From UBA2330 sp049293015 (GTDB lineage: Bacteria; Bacteroidota; Ignavibacteria; Tepidaquicellales; Tepidaquicellaceae): DNA of 40,955 bases. Both the position numbers and the translations under genes were made by a program. Shown one piece after another: positions 33,432 through 40,955 of the stretch; position 1 is the stretch's first letter, and every line of letters starts with the position of its first letter. The stretch is from the NCBI GenBank assembly GCA_049293015.1, contig JBATSB010000053.1, positions 1 to 40,955 on the forward strand, read 5' to 3'. The notes under the pieces were generated by a model. It had not been told where the DNA came from. It worked only from the letters and a program-made list of their open reading frames with translations, and searched no databases.

Positions 33432-33643
33432 TATTCATTTTCTGTAGTATTAATTTTTTTGTCCATCACTTTCATAAGTTCATCATAGCTAACATATTCC
33501 TTTTTATCACCTTCTTCGATTGCTTTTATAAAAGCAATATCTTCTACAGCATTTAAAACTGCATTTTCTATTAGATCAGGTCTTGATTCGAGAATTTCAG
33601 TCAGAGCTTCTTTAAATAAAATTTTAATTTCCGGGTTAGTCAT
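33431..33643 (-). CDS. Antitoxin partner of the RelE-type toxin
   Basis: A 70-residue acidic protein starting MTNPEIKILFKEALTEILES. A longer reading from a TTG at 33664 is possible, but the ATG at 33643 is preceded by AAAGGATAAAGAA, a good Shine-Dalgarno at normal spacing, so I chose it. The C-terminal EEGDKKEYVSYDELMKVMD is the kind of segment that wraps around RelE toxins. I see no strong DNA-binding domain, so self-regulation is uncertain. Confidence 0.8.
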   Translation of the reverse strand: MTNPEIKILFKEALTEILESRPDLIENAVLNAVEDIAFIKAIEEGDKKEYVSYDELMKVMDKKINTTENE

Positions 33644-33799
33644 TTCTTTATCCTTTCGACTCAAAATATTTATAAATTTAAATTATATCAATGTTAATTT
33701 AAAATTTGCTTTCCCTCAGATTAAATTATATTTTTACGTTTGTTCACGCTAATTAACATGCACCACCTTTATTGAAAAAAACTTCCTGATTAAAACCAT

Positions 33800-35050
33800 T
33801 CACTCCTCCGTTGTAAAACTTCTGAGATTTGATCCTGATCTATATGACACTTCGCTGTTAAAATAATTATTCAGATAATCCTTAACGTCTGCTGCCTCTC
33901 CAAATTTTCTGACATACCAGTTGTAAGTTTTATTCGATGTCGATCCTTCCGACATTTCCATTATTTCACTGAACAAAAATGAATTATCCTTTTTAACTAA
34001 ATTATACCTCTTATGACTGGTCGTATTGTAAACTTCAATTACATAAACACCGGATCCCTGTGATTGACTGAAAGTAAATTTCGAAGTGCCGCTGATTCCT
34101 GTTGCATTATCTTCCGGTGAAATAAGCTGAGGATCATTCTTTGTTTCAAAACTTTGACTGGACTCCTCAGTTAATCGTTCCTTTCCGACATATCCGCTTG
34201 TGTGTATTTCAGCAAAGCTGACCAGCCCCGGAATATTCAAAGGAATAACTACCTCGGGAGATTGAAGAAAAAAATTCTGACGTACAGAATACTCGGAATT
34301 GAGATTTTTAAAAGGAGAAAAAGATACAAAATTGAATCCTACATAACCTATGCTTGGCAGAACCGGAATATTTATATTGACTGTCTTTTCACCCGGGTTC
34401 AAATTAAACCGATCAATTGAAAAATCATAAGTGGTTTCCTGTCCTATCACCGGTTCGATATCTTCACTGTATGCATAGTTATCATAAGTCATAACTTTTG
34501 AATTTACTTCATTATAAATAATCACATGAATCTTGCCGATTACAGAAACACTGCCTCCATAATAAACAAACAGATCTTCCTGCGGAGTCTGTGAATCAAA
34601 GTTTTTGGAAAGATTTACATTCATTCCATCTGAAAAGATAAAAGTACCACTATTTGAATTATCGAAAATTCCGGTAGGAAGTGTAATCTTTATCTTAGTT
34701 GTCAATGTATATGAATCCACTCCATAAACAATAAACGCATTAGTACCTTCAGTTACATTTAAATATTTTGTTACATAATTTGATCCGTTGTATCTGAGAG
34801 TTACATCACAGGGAAATTCAACATCATTCATCGAAAATTCACCGGTATTAGAAGAGAGTACAGAATTATTACCAACTTTAATCTCAATATTTCCCAAAGT
34901 GAATTTTGAGACAGAATAAACTTTCCCAGCTAATGTTCCTATTGTAGGTGTGACAACAGAATTATTTTCACAACTATTCAGCAATGTCATAACTGATAAA
35001 ATTAATATCATAAATGACAGATATCTGATTTTCGAAATCATATTTTTCAT
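33800..35050 (-). CDS. Lipoprotein of a three-member local family, copy 3
   Basis: A 416-residue lipoprotein (lipobox LLNSC, Cys27), the same size as and collinear with the two at 22513 and 23856 although on the opposite strand 10 kb away. Shared blocks in order: a regulatory-like beta-sandwich with SSNTGEFSMND (compare TSEDGRFNLSG), IGKIHVIIYN (compare KGKIYVLTY), YDNYAYSEDIE (compare YENYGVSPDIE), NLNPGEKTV (compare SLNPGEKVV), and QGSGVYVIEVYNTTS (compare EGSGVYEIYLYNNTS). Sequence identity is clearly lower than between the first two. No known domain with a function is recognised. Confidence 0.9.
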   Translation of the reverse strand: MKNMISKIRYLSFMILILSVMTLLNSCENNSVVTPTIGTLAGKVYSVSKFTLGNIEIKVGNNSVLSSNTGEFSMNDVEFPCDVTLRYNGSNYVTKYLNVTEGTNAFIVYGVDSYTLTTKIKITLPTGIFDNSNSGTFIFSDGMNVNLSKNFDSQTPQEDLFVYYGGSVSVIGKIHVIIYNEVNSKVMTYDNYAYSEDIEPVIGQETTYDFSIDRFNLNPGEKTVNINIPVLPSIGYVGFNFVSFSPFKNLNSEYSVRQNFFLQSPEVVIPLNIPGLVSFAEIHTSGYVGKERLTEESSQSFETKNDPQLISPEDNATGISGTSKFTFSQSQGSGVYVIEVYNTTSHKRYNLVKKDNSFLFSEIMEMSEGSTSNKTYNWYVRKFGEAADVKDYLNNYFNSEVSYRSGSNLRSFTTEE

Positions 35051-35264
35051 ATTGATTAATATTTTTGATTACATACAAAACTAAATGGTTTAATCTTAAT
35101 CTGCTCATCTAATTTAATTCTTTTTTCAAATCATTTCTTAATTTCCTACCGAATAATAATTTCCATTTTATACAAACTCCAACGATACCTTTAAATAAAA
35201 CTTCTGACAAACTCAAAGTCTAAAGTCTTACAACATTCAAAAAAGAGTTATTTAGAATTAATTC

Positions 35265-35294
35265 AGCTTTGAGCCTTGGTGTCTTGGTGGTTAT
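35265..35294. repeat. Dispersed-type intergenic sequence (GCCTTGGTGTCTTGGTGGTT)
   Basis: A short G/T-rich stretch with an internal CTTGGTG repeat. From memory, close variants (CTTxGTGxCTTxGTGGTT) recur in intergenic DNA of many unrelated environmental bacteria. Only one copy is visible here, so calling it a repeat relies on that knowledge. Confidence 0.4.
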
Positions 35295-35410
35295 TCAAAT
35301 ATATTCGGTCGGTATATGAGACTTATCAATTAGTTTGGTTTTAAAAAATTCTATATTCCTCTGATTCCACCATATTAAAAAACTAAAAATAAATCTGCAC
35401 AGTATTCTCC

Positions 35411-35440
35411 AAATAAAACAAGGGAGTATCACTCCCTTGT
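35411..35440 (-). terminator. Intrinsic terminator of the beta-helix gene
   Basis: ACAAGGGAGT (35418-35427) and ACTCCCTTGT (35431-35440) form a perfect 10-bp stem with a 3-base loop. On the minus strand it is followed by TTTTATTT. It lies about 50 bases after the stop of the gene at 35489. Confidence 0.87.
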
Positions 35441-35488
35441 CTCCATTTAAATTTTTATTTTCGATTAACAAATTATCACAACTTTTTT

Positions 35489-37555
35489 CTACGGCTTAAT
35501 AACAGATACAAAATTCGCAGCATTGTTATCTGCAAAAGAGGCATCTGTCAGATCTACTACATCATCACAATTTAAATCCGCCGGTACATAACCTATAATA
35601 AATGCAAAAGCATCATTATCAATAATGGTCAGATCACCTACATCTACTACGCCCTCCTGATTTACATCACCTGTGTAATTAGACCAGTTAGCACCTACCT
35701 GTACAAGATTATTTCCAAATGCCTGCGATGACATTGTCGTAAAATCAAAATTCAATACACCTCCGGCAAAAATTTCTCCACCTGATTTACTCCATGTCTC
35801 TATAGAATTTCTGTGATTTACCACTACATAATAATTAACTCCGTCCACTGCTTTTGCAAAGCTAACTGATGCAGTTCCAGTATTACTTAAATACACTTTT
35901 GACATTTCTACTAAACTATATGGAGAAAAATTATTTCTCAGCGATACCACCACTGTATCCTGCACAGGTGAGCATGCTTCGAGATTTACTTTTAAGTTTA
36001 ATGTTTTTAAATTAAATGCTGTCGATTCATCTGCTCCTTTATAGGGGAATGCCGTGCTCCTTGTTACTCCGTCTATGTCTTCCGTAATTCCTGCAATAGG
36101 TCTGGCGCTAAGATCAGGATCCTGAATTGATGAACCGTCTAAGTGCAGATCCAAACTTGAAACAAATGTTACATTTTTGTCTCTGGAATTTTCTTCGTAA
36201 TTTCCAATCGCATTCTGATATGCCTGAAGTGTTGCATAGTTTGTTGAGTCCCATGAAGCCGGCGTTCCGGTTGCTGAATAATAACAATTGTAATCTATAT
36301 CCAGTGTACCTGCATCTCCGTTTATCCCGACACCTGCATGTATTACACCTGCTGTCCCGCCTGTCCTGGTGTTTATACAGATATTGTTTTTTTGATTATA
36401 GACAACTCCGGGAACAGTTGACTGTTTCACAATTGGTGCGGAAACAATCCTTCCGGCTAATCCTCCTGTCTGTACTCCGCCAATCAAAATTGTATTATAA
36501 TAAATATTACATGTATAGTTTTCTGATGTACCTGTAGTATAAATTCCATAAGTTGTTGCTGCATTAATATTATCTGCCGTCATTGAAATAAAATTATTTT
36601 CGATATTCAAAACCGATCCTGTCCCCGGTGCCGTAATCGTTGCAATTCCTCTCGGCGCTAATGTTGTAGCTGTAGAGGTAGCAATAAAGTTTGTAATTTT
36701 ATTTTTCCTGATGTTAATTGTATATCCGTCAAATGTGCTTTGAATATTTATAGCAGTCACATTTGCAATTCCACTGTGAGTTCCAGTGCCGTTAATTATA
36801 TTATTTTCCACAGTTGTATTACTGGTAAGATTTAAAAGCCAGACAGCCACAAAACCAAAATTCTCGATTACACAATTTGAAATTACGTTGTCCACGTTGG
36901 CATTTGCTGATGCACCTGATCCCCCGTCACTTCCGATACCAGTTCTACCGCCGTTTACATAGCAATTATCTAAAAGATTATTAGAGCATCCACCGGGAAT
37001 GTTTGGTGAAGTACCAATCTCTATGTTTCTCGCACCCGTGGTTGCGTTAGTATTGTTGTATGAATTTACATACTTAATAACGCAATTTGTAGCTCCGCTG
37101 TCAAGCGCTATAGTATTTGCATTAGATGAAGTTCCGGTATTTCTGATTTCAAGATCCGGTATGCTTCCGGTTCCACCCGGTCTTCCGTCTAATATTATAT
37201 AATCGGCAGAATGTATATTGATAATTCCGTTGGCATTGTTACCGGAGATTACCTCTCCAGTGTTGCCGGCATCAGGACGAATTGTAATCGTATTGGACGC
37301 ACTATGTCCGGTTTTACTTCTTAGATCAATTGGTAAAACTTCATTTGCACCTGTATAAGAAGTAAGTATCTCAATGATATATGCCTGCGCAATTACCGCA
37401 GGAATTGCATTGTATGCTTCTTCAATGCTGCTGTGTAAACTAAGTAATCCGCCGCCGCCGTCCTGTAATTCTACAGAATTTGCCTGCGAAAATGCCGATT
37501 TGTTTATTGCCAAAAAAATAACAACAATAAACAAAATTGTGTAAAGAGTTTTCAT
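35489..37555 (-). CDS. Secreted beta-helix protein with dockerin-like C-terminus
   Basis: A 688-residue secreted protein: signal peptide (about 1-24, ending near KSAFSQA), then a long right-handed parallel beta-helix region (about 80-430) of Asn/Gly/Thr-rich coils (IIDLDGR-like IILDGRPGG, NCVIKYVNSYNN, NNLLDNCYVNG, TVENNIINGTG). After a beta-sandwich, residues about 626-688 hold two EF-hand-like dockerin-type units, GDVNQEGVVDVGDLTIIDND and DLNCDDVVDLTDASFADNN, which probably bind calcium. It has no T9SS sorting domain, which is worth noting in a genome using that tail. Beta-helix proteins often bind or cleave polysaccharides; no active site could be named. Confidence 0.87.
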   Translation of the reverse strand: MKTLYTILFIVVIFLAINKSAFSQANSVELQDGGGGLLSLHSSIEEAYNAIPAVIAQAYIIEILTSYTGANEVLPIDLRSKTGHSASNTITIRPDAGNTGEVISGNNANGIINIHSADYIILDGRPGGTGSIPDLEIRNTGTSSNANTIALDSGATNCVIKYVNSYNNTNATTGARNIEIGTSPNIPGGCSNNLLDNCYVNGGRTGIGSDGGSGASANANVDNVISNCVIENFGFVAVWLLNLTSNTTVENNIINGTGTHSGIANVTAINIQSTFDGYTINIRKNKITNFIATSTATTLAPRGIATITAPGTGSVLNIENNFISMTADNINAATTYGIYTTGTSENYTCNIYYNTILIGGVQTGGLAGRIVSAPIVKQSTVPGVVYNQKNNICINTRTGGTAGVIHAGVGINGDAGTLDIDYNCYYSATGTPASWDSTNYATLQAYQNAIGNYEENSRDKNVTFVSSLDLHLDGSSIQDPDLSARPIAGITEDIDGVTRSTAFPYKGADESTAFNLKTLNLKVNLEACSPVQDTVVVSLRNNFSPYSLVEMSKVYLSNTGTASVSFAKAVDGVNYYVVVNHRNSIETWSKSGGEIFAGGVLNFDFTTMSSQAFGNNLVQVGANWSNYTGDVNQEGVVDVGDLTIIDNDAFAFIIGYVPADLNCDDVVDLTDASFADNNAANFVSVIKP

Positions 37556-37812
37556 TTTTTTAGTTTTAAGATTAGGAAAAATTTACTTATTGAATTTAAA
37601 AAAATTATTTTTAGATTCAAATATACTTTTACATGTCAACCTGTGTTTTTAATTTTTTCCGTGCAAAACGATTTAAAATTTAACTAAATATTTACATTAA
37701 AACGCTTTGGACTGATACGATTCTCAATTTATTCTATGAATTACTCTGACATTGAAGACTAATTCCTTATTCCCTATTTTAGCTTTTAATTTTTAAACTG
37801 AAAGTTTAGATC

Positions 37813-39501
37813 GTGCTGAATAAAATAAAAGCATTCTTCCCCGGACTTGTATTATTGTTTCAATACAAACGTGAATGGTTTGTGGAAGATTTGAGAGCAG
37901 GTTTTTCAGTTGCAGTGATAGCATTGCCTATCGGACTGGCTTTGGCAGGACTGGTAGGACTTCCTCCCGAAGTCGGTTTGTATGCTACCATCATTCCCAT
38001 AACAATTTATTCAATTTTTTCATCTTCAAAACAACTGATCATTGGTCCCGATGCACCGACATGCATGATGCTTGCCGCTGTTTTGCTTCCTTTTGCTTCA
38101 TCCGGAAATGAAGCTTATTATGAAACATGTCTTATTTTAACGATGCTTGTAGGTTTACTTTCTATACTTGGCGGAATTTTCCGTCTTGGTTTCATAGCTG
38201 ACTTTTTATCCAAACCAATACTCATCGGATATTTAAACGGTCTGATGTTTTCCATCATAATAAGTCAGATCGATAAAATTTTCGGATATAATATTATCAA
38301 CAGCGGATTCTTAAGAATGCTTATTGACTTCATCTCTAAGATAGGTGCTACCAATACTGCAACAGTAATTTTAGGATTCACTTCTATTGGCTTTCTACTC
38401 ATCATGAATAAATTTTTACCAAAATTTCCGGCTGCTTTTTTAGCCACTGTAATTAGCTGTATTGCAGTTTACTTTTTTGATCTGCAAAAAATCGGAGTTG
38501 CAACTTTGGGAAGTTTTCCTTCCGGATTACCGCCGATTGGAATTCCTTCATTTGATTTAGAATTAATCCTTACACTTTTACCTGGCGCATTGGGCATAGT
38601 ATTGATCAGTTACTGCAGTGCCATGCTAACAGGAAAAAGCTTTGCTGCCAAATACAATTATGAAATAGTTTCGAATCAGGAATTTATTGCACTTGGTGTC
38701 GCCAATGTCGCATCAGGTCTCGCCGGAGGTTTTGCTGCAAGCGGTGCCGACTCACTTACTGCGGTTGCACATTCCGAAAAAGGCAAAACTTCTTTAACAT
38801 CCATTATTGCATCAGCTATTCTGATAGCAGTTTTATTTTTCTTAGCTGATCTGATGGCATTAATTCCTTTCGCCACCCTGGGTGCTATTGTAATTGTTTC
38901 TGTATTAGAGCTTTTAAATATTTCTTATCTGAAAAAATTATATAAAGTAAGGAAATTAGAATTTTATATTTCGATCATAACTACACTTTGCGTGATCAGC
39001 ATTGGAGTTATGTATGCTGTAGCTGCTGCGGTAGGTATTGCAATCATTAACCTTATCAAAAGAGCATCAAAGCCGGATGAAGAGGAACTTGGCAGAATAA
39101 AAGATTCAGATCTTTATGCAAATATCAGAGAATACCCCAATGCAAAAACGATTGACGGTTTACTGATTTATAAATTTAATTCTGCCTTAGTTTTTTTTAA
39201 TGCTGAATTCTTTAAAAATAAAATCAGAGAACATATTGCAAAAGCAGATACTCCGCCTCAATGGATATTAATAGATGCATCAGCAATTAATTATATTGAC
39301 ACAACGGCAACTGATATGCTAATGGAACTGGTAATTGAACTGAACTCAAATGAAATAAAACTTGCATTTGCTTCTGCTCAGAAAGGAGTAATGGAAATAT
39401 TTGAAAGATCAGGGCTTAAAGAAATGATCGGATCAGAATTCTTTTTTATTCATGTAAGTGTAGGAGTGGATTCGTTTTTGAGGAATAAAAAATATAATTA
39501 A
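37813..39501 (+). CDS. SulP-family (SLC26) inorganic anion transporter
   Basis: A 562-residue inner-membrane transporter starting at GTG. The N-terminal part (about 28-420) has 12-14 hydrophobic segments with family signatures RAGFSVAVIALPIGLALAGL, PPEVGLYATI and LIIGPDAPTCMM. The cytosolic C-terminal STAS domain (about 440-562) has DASAINYIDTTATDML (488-503), with the usual Asp and Ser/Thr cluster. SulP proteins move sulfate, bicarbonate or other anions, usually with Na+ or H+; the substrate here cannot be read from sequence. It is a single-gene transcript flanked by minus-strand genes. Confidence 0.93.
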   Translation: MLNKIKAFFPGLVLLFQYKREWFVEDLRAGFSVAVIALPIGLALAGLVGLPPEVGLYATIIPITIYSIFSSSKQLIIGPDAPTCMMLAAVLLPFASSGNEAYYETCLILTMLVGLLSILGGIFRLGFIADFLSKPILIGYLNGLMFSIIISQIDKIFGYNIINSGFLRMLIDFISKIGATNTATVILGFTSIGFLLIMNKFLPKFPAAFLATVISCIAVYFFDLQKIGVATLGSFPSGLPPIGIPSFDLELILTLLPGALGIVLISYCSAMLTGKSFAAKYNYEIVSNQEFIALGVANVASGLAGGFAASGADSLTAVAHSEKGKTSLTSIIASAILIAVLFFLADLMALIPFATLGAIVIVSVLELLNISYLKKLYKVRKLEFYISIITTLCVISIGVMYAVAAAVGIAIINLIKRASKPDEEELGRIKDSDLYANIREYPNAKTIDGLLIYKFNSALVFFNAEFFKNKIREHIAKADTPPQWILIDASAINYIDTTATDMLMELVIELNSNEIKLAFASAQKGVMEIFERSGLKEMIGSEFFFIHVSVGVDSFLRNKKYN

Positions 39502-39590
39502 ATTCCTCCGTTATTGGCGAATTAAAAAAAGTATTAAGAATTTACTGTTTAAGTCTTATTCAGAATTATCTAATGAATCTCAAATAAAAC

Positions 39591-39989
39591 TCAAATAAAT
39601 CTGATCTTTATATCCTTTTGAACAGCCTTAAATTCCTTATCCCCTGTAATTAAAACAGCATTTTTCATTTTTGTAAGTGCTGCCGCAAATGCATCCGCAT
39701 ACGACATTTTATTATTTGCCTTGAACCGCGCAGATGAAATAGTCTGCTCCAGATCAGGTGTAATTATTTGTAAAGGCAACTGATGAATTATTTTTACTGA
39801 CTCTTCCGCAATCTTCAAGCCGTAAGTCCTGTGTAAGATGTAATATACTTCGCCGACATTTATCAGAGAAATAAATCCGGCTTTATTACCGATTGCAATT
39901 TCTGAAAGCTCTTCAGATACTTCTTCATGTCCTTTTTCTTTTTTAAAATGACAAATTATTGCATAGCTGTCAAAGACGATATTTTTCAT
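39591..39989 (-). CDS. PIN-domain toxin (VapC-like)
   Basis: A 132-residue PIN-domain ribonuclease with the expected acidic residues: Asp7 (IVFDSYA), Glu47 (NVGEVYY), Asp99 (SYADAFAAAL) and Asp117 (TGDKEF). VapC toxins cut initiator tRNA or rRNA in a Mg2+-dependent manner; the target here is unknown. Its ATG overlaps the antitoxin stop by four bases (ATGA), so the two are translated together. Confidence 0.92.
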   Translation of the reverse strand: MKNIVFDSYAIICHFKKEKGHEEVSEELSEIAIGNKAGFISLINVGEVYYILHRTYGLKIAEESVKIIHQLPLQIITPDLEQTISSARFKANNKMSYADAFAAALTKMKNAVLITGDKEFKAVQKDIKIRFI

Positions 39990-40216
39990 CTGGATTTCTC
40001 CTTTTTCTTTTCCTTCATCAGCTCAGAGATCGGATCACCTTTTTCAGGAAGCCATCCGGCTAATGAATCAAAGTAATTTTTGTTAAGTGCTTTTAATATC
40101 AGTTCGCCGTCCTTTTCTATAAATGCAACTTTAGTACCCGGCTTGATTCCATATTTCGCCCTGAGTTTTTTTGGGACTACGATCTGTCCTTTAGGTGTTG
40201 TGATTGAAGTTTCCAT
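39986..40216 (-). CDS. AbrB/SpoVT-type antitoxin (VapB-like)
   Basis: A 76-residue protein with a swapped-hairpin AbrB DNA-binding domain in residues about 3-45 (TTPKGQIVVPKKLRAKYGIK, GTKVAFIEKDGELIL) and a short C-terminal segment (SLAGWLPEKGDPISELMKE) expected to block the PIN toxin. The N-terminal domain normally binds the operon promoter, giving self-repression. It precedes and overlaps the toxin gene. Confidence 0.92.
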   Translation of the reverse strand: METSITTPKGQIVVPKKLRAKYGIKPGTKVAFIEKDGELILKALNKNYFDSLAGWLPEKGDPISELMKEKKKEKSR

Positions 40217-40320
40217 ATGATTTATTTTGTAGGTACAAATATAAAGCGTTATACAAATCTTTTCAAGCGGTAAATTTATTCTTGTGACTCCTCTTCAAAC
40301 TCACCTCAGATATTTTTCTG

Positions 40321-40704
40321 TCGTTACCGGAGTTCCAAAAAGTTTGAATAATTTAATGTGAAGAATAAATTCGGAAGTTCTTCAAGTTCATTCACAATTT
40401 TTGTCATTCCGGCATGCTCCACTTTTTGTCATTCCAGCATGATCTATATTTTGTCATTCCCGCGTGATCTTAGCCGGAATCCATTCATCACGTAAACTCA
40501 ATTGATATTCCGTATTTGTTGTAATAAAAAAATCTAAAGAATTTAAAGTTAGTCAAATGTCGGTCGTGCTATTTTTATAAGCTTGTTGGTGGCTTGAAAG
40601 TTTGCTATCAGAAATTTTGTTCCCGCAGAGTCTCGTGCTCTTCGGACTCTGCGGATACTGAGCTAAGTCACTTGCCGATCGTGCTAATGGATTCAGTTTT
40701 CCCG
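40321..40704 (+). repeat. Long tandem repeat, unit 1
   Basis: A 384-base unit. It starts with the left arm of the large palindrome (GGAGTTCCAAAAAGTTTGA at 40329) but then switches to three tandem TTTTTGTCATTCC blocks (40398, 40423, 40449), an AGCCGGAATCCATTCATCAC segment, an A/T-rich segment, then TCGGTCGTGCTAT and GCTTGTTGGTGGCTTG, and the CCGCAGAGTC hairpin. Confidence 0.88.
40623..40654. repeat. Hairpin CCGCAGAGTC/GACTCTGCGG, copy 3
   Basis: The same 10-bp stem as the copies near 26.1 and 26.4 kb; only one loop base differs (T in place of A after the first arm). It lies between the two long tandem units. Confidence 0.85.
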
Positions 40705-40955
40705 CCGTTGTTGGAGTTCCAAAAAAGTTTGAATAATTTAATGTGAAGAATAAATTCGGAAGTACTTCAAGTTCATTCACAATTTTTGTCATTCCAGTAT
40801 GATCTATATTTTGTCATTCCGGCGTGCTCCCAGCCGGAATCCACTCATCACAAAAACTCTATTGATATTCCGATGTTGTTGTAATAAAAAAATCTAAAGA
40901 ATTTAAAGTTAGTCAAATTCAGGTCGTACTATTGGAATCAGCTTGTTGGTGGCTT
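40705..40955 (+). repeat. Long tandem repeat, unit 2 (truncated by window edge)
   Basis: This aligns with unit 1 at an offset of 384 bases on the left; after one TTTTTGTCATTCC block is lost (two blocks at 40783 and 40809 instead of three), the offset is 360. It still matches at the window end (GCTTGTTGGTGGCTT), so further sequence is expected beyond 40955. Confidence 0.85.

Larger units (their letters stand above)
35051..35488. other. Intergenic region, 438 bases
   Basis: A/T-rich stretch between two minus-strand genes. It holds a G/T-rich dispersed-type sequence at 35265-35294 and the terminator of the beta-helix gene at 35411-35440. The promoter of the copy-3 lipoprotein must be here. No gene or RNA was recognised. 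Confidence 0.75.
40217..40955. other. Repeat island at the right edge
   Basis: About 740 bases with no supportable gene. After a short unique stretch it consists of two long tandem units (from 40321 and from 40705), the GC-rich hairpin at 40623-40654, and short tandem GTCATTCC units inside each. The last unit runs past the window edge. Confidence 0.85.

Noticed and set aside
33644..33664. Longer antitoxin reading from a TTG at 33664
   Set aside because: The extra codons contain the Shine-Dalgarno of the ATG at 33643, which is the better start.
40398..40460. Possible CRISPR array in the GTCATTCC blocks
   Set aside because: The units follow each other every 25 bases with spacers of about 12 bases that are themselves similar, no cas genes are near, and the repeat length is wrong for CRISPR.
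40553..40792. Minus-strand open frame of 79 codons
   Set aside because: It lies wholly within the tandem repeat and hairpin region and looks like chance coding of repeat DNA.

Overview
The window reads as an AT-rich genome fragment from the Bacteroidota/Chlorobi side of the tree, most likely Ignavibacteria or a close sister lineage. The main grounds are two secreted proteins ending in a type IX secretion (Por/T9SS) type A sorting domain with the NFPNPFNPTT / NYPNPFNPAT motif, a TonB-dependent receptor with an N-terminal carboxypeptidase-regulatory-like domain, a dockerin-like beta-helix protein with GDVNQEG repeats, and the style of the ribosomal proteins. This is inference from family knowledge; no 16S rRNA gene is present.

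Layout. 1-6229 (minus): a partial secreted protein running off the left edge, a TonB-dependent receptor and a T9SS-sorted BNR-like protein, with hairpins after the last two. 6436-7992 (minus): a D-2-hydroxyacid dehydrogenase and the ribosome-assembly GTPase EngB. 8083-21814 (minus): a long S10-spc-alpha cluster in the order rplB-rpsS-rplV-rpsC-rplP-rpmC-rpsQ-rplN-rplX-rplE-rpsN-rpsH-rplF-rplR-(tRNA-Gln)-rpsE-rpmD-rplO-secY-map-infA-rpmJ-rpsM-rpsK-rpsD-rpoA-rplQ, closed by a strong intrinsic terminator. The usual head of the cluster (rpsJ-rplC-rplD-rplW) is missing; in its place is a 0.7 kb gene-free stretch full of hairpin repeats. A tRNA-Gln(UUG) gene lies on the coding strand between rplR and rpsE.

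22513-26025 (plus): two tandem paralogous lipoproteins and a third, unrelated lipoprotein. A third member of the paralogous family lies on the minus strand at 33800-35050. 26026-26486 is a repeat island. 26487-30490 (minus): a D15/Omp85-like outer-membrane barrel, then a coupled pair of an all-helical unknown protein and a NAPE-PLD/UlaG-like metallo-beta-lactamase-fold hydrolase. 30797-32449 (plus): a T9SS-sorted SBBP beta-propeller protein. 32547-33643 (minus): an orphan protein and a RelE-type toxin-antitoxin pair. 35489-37555 (minus): a beta-helix protein with a dockerin-like tail. 37813-39501 (plus): a SulP anion transporter. 39591-40216 (minus): a VapBC-like pair. 40217-40955 is a second repeat island that continues past the right edge.

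The most unusual material is (i) a modular family of large hairpin-forming intergenic repeats shared by three islands (about 22.2, 26.1 and 40.3-40.95 kb), (ii) the headless S10 operon sitting next to one of those islands, (iii) the tRNA inside the ribosomal operon, (iv) long charged extensions on bL17 and uS17, and (v) a three-member family of lipoproteins with no function I can recognise.
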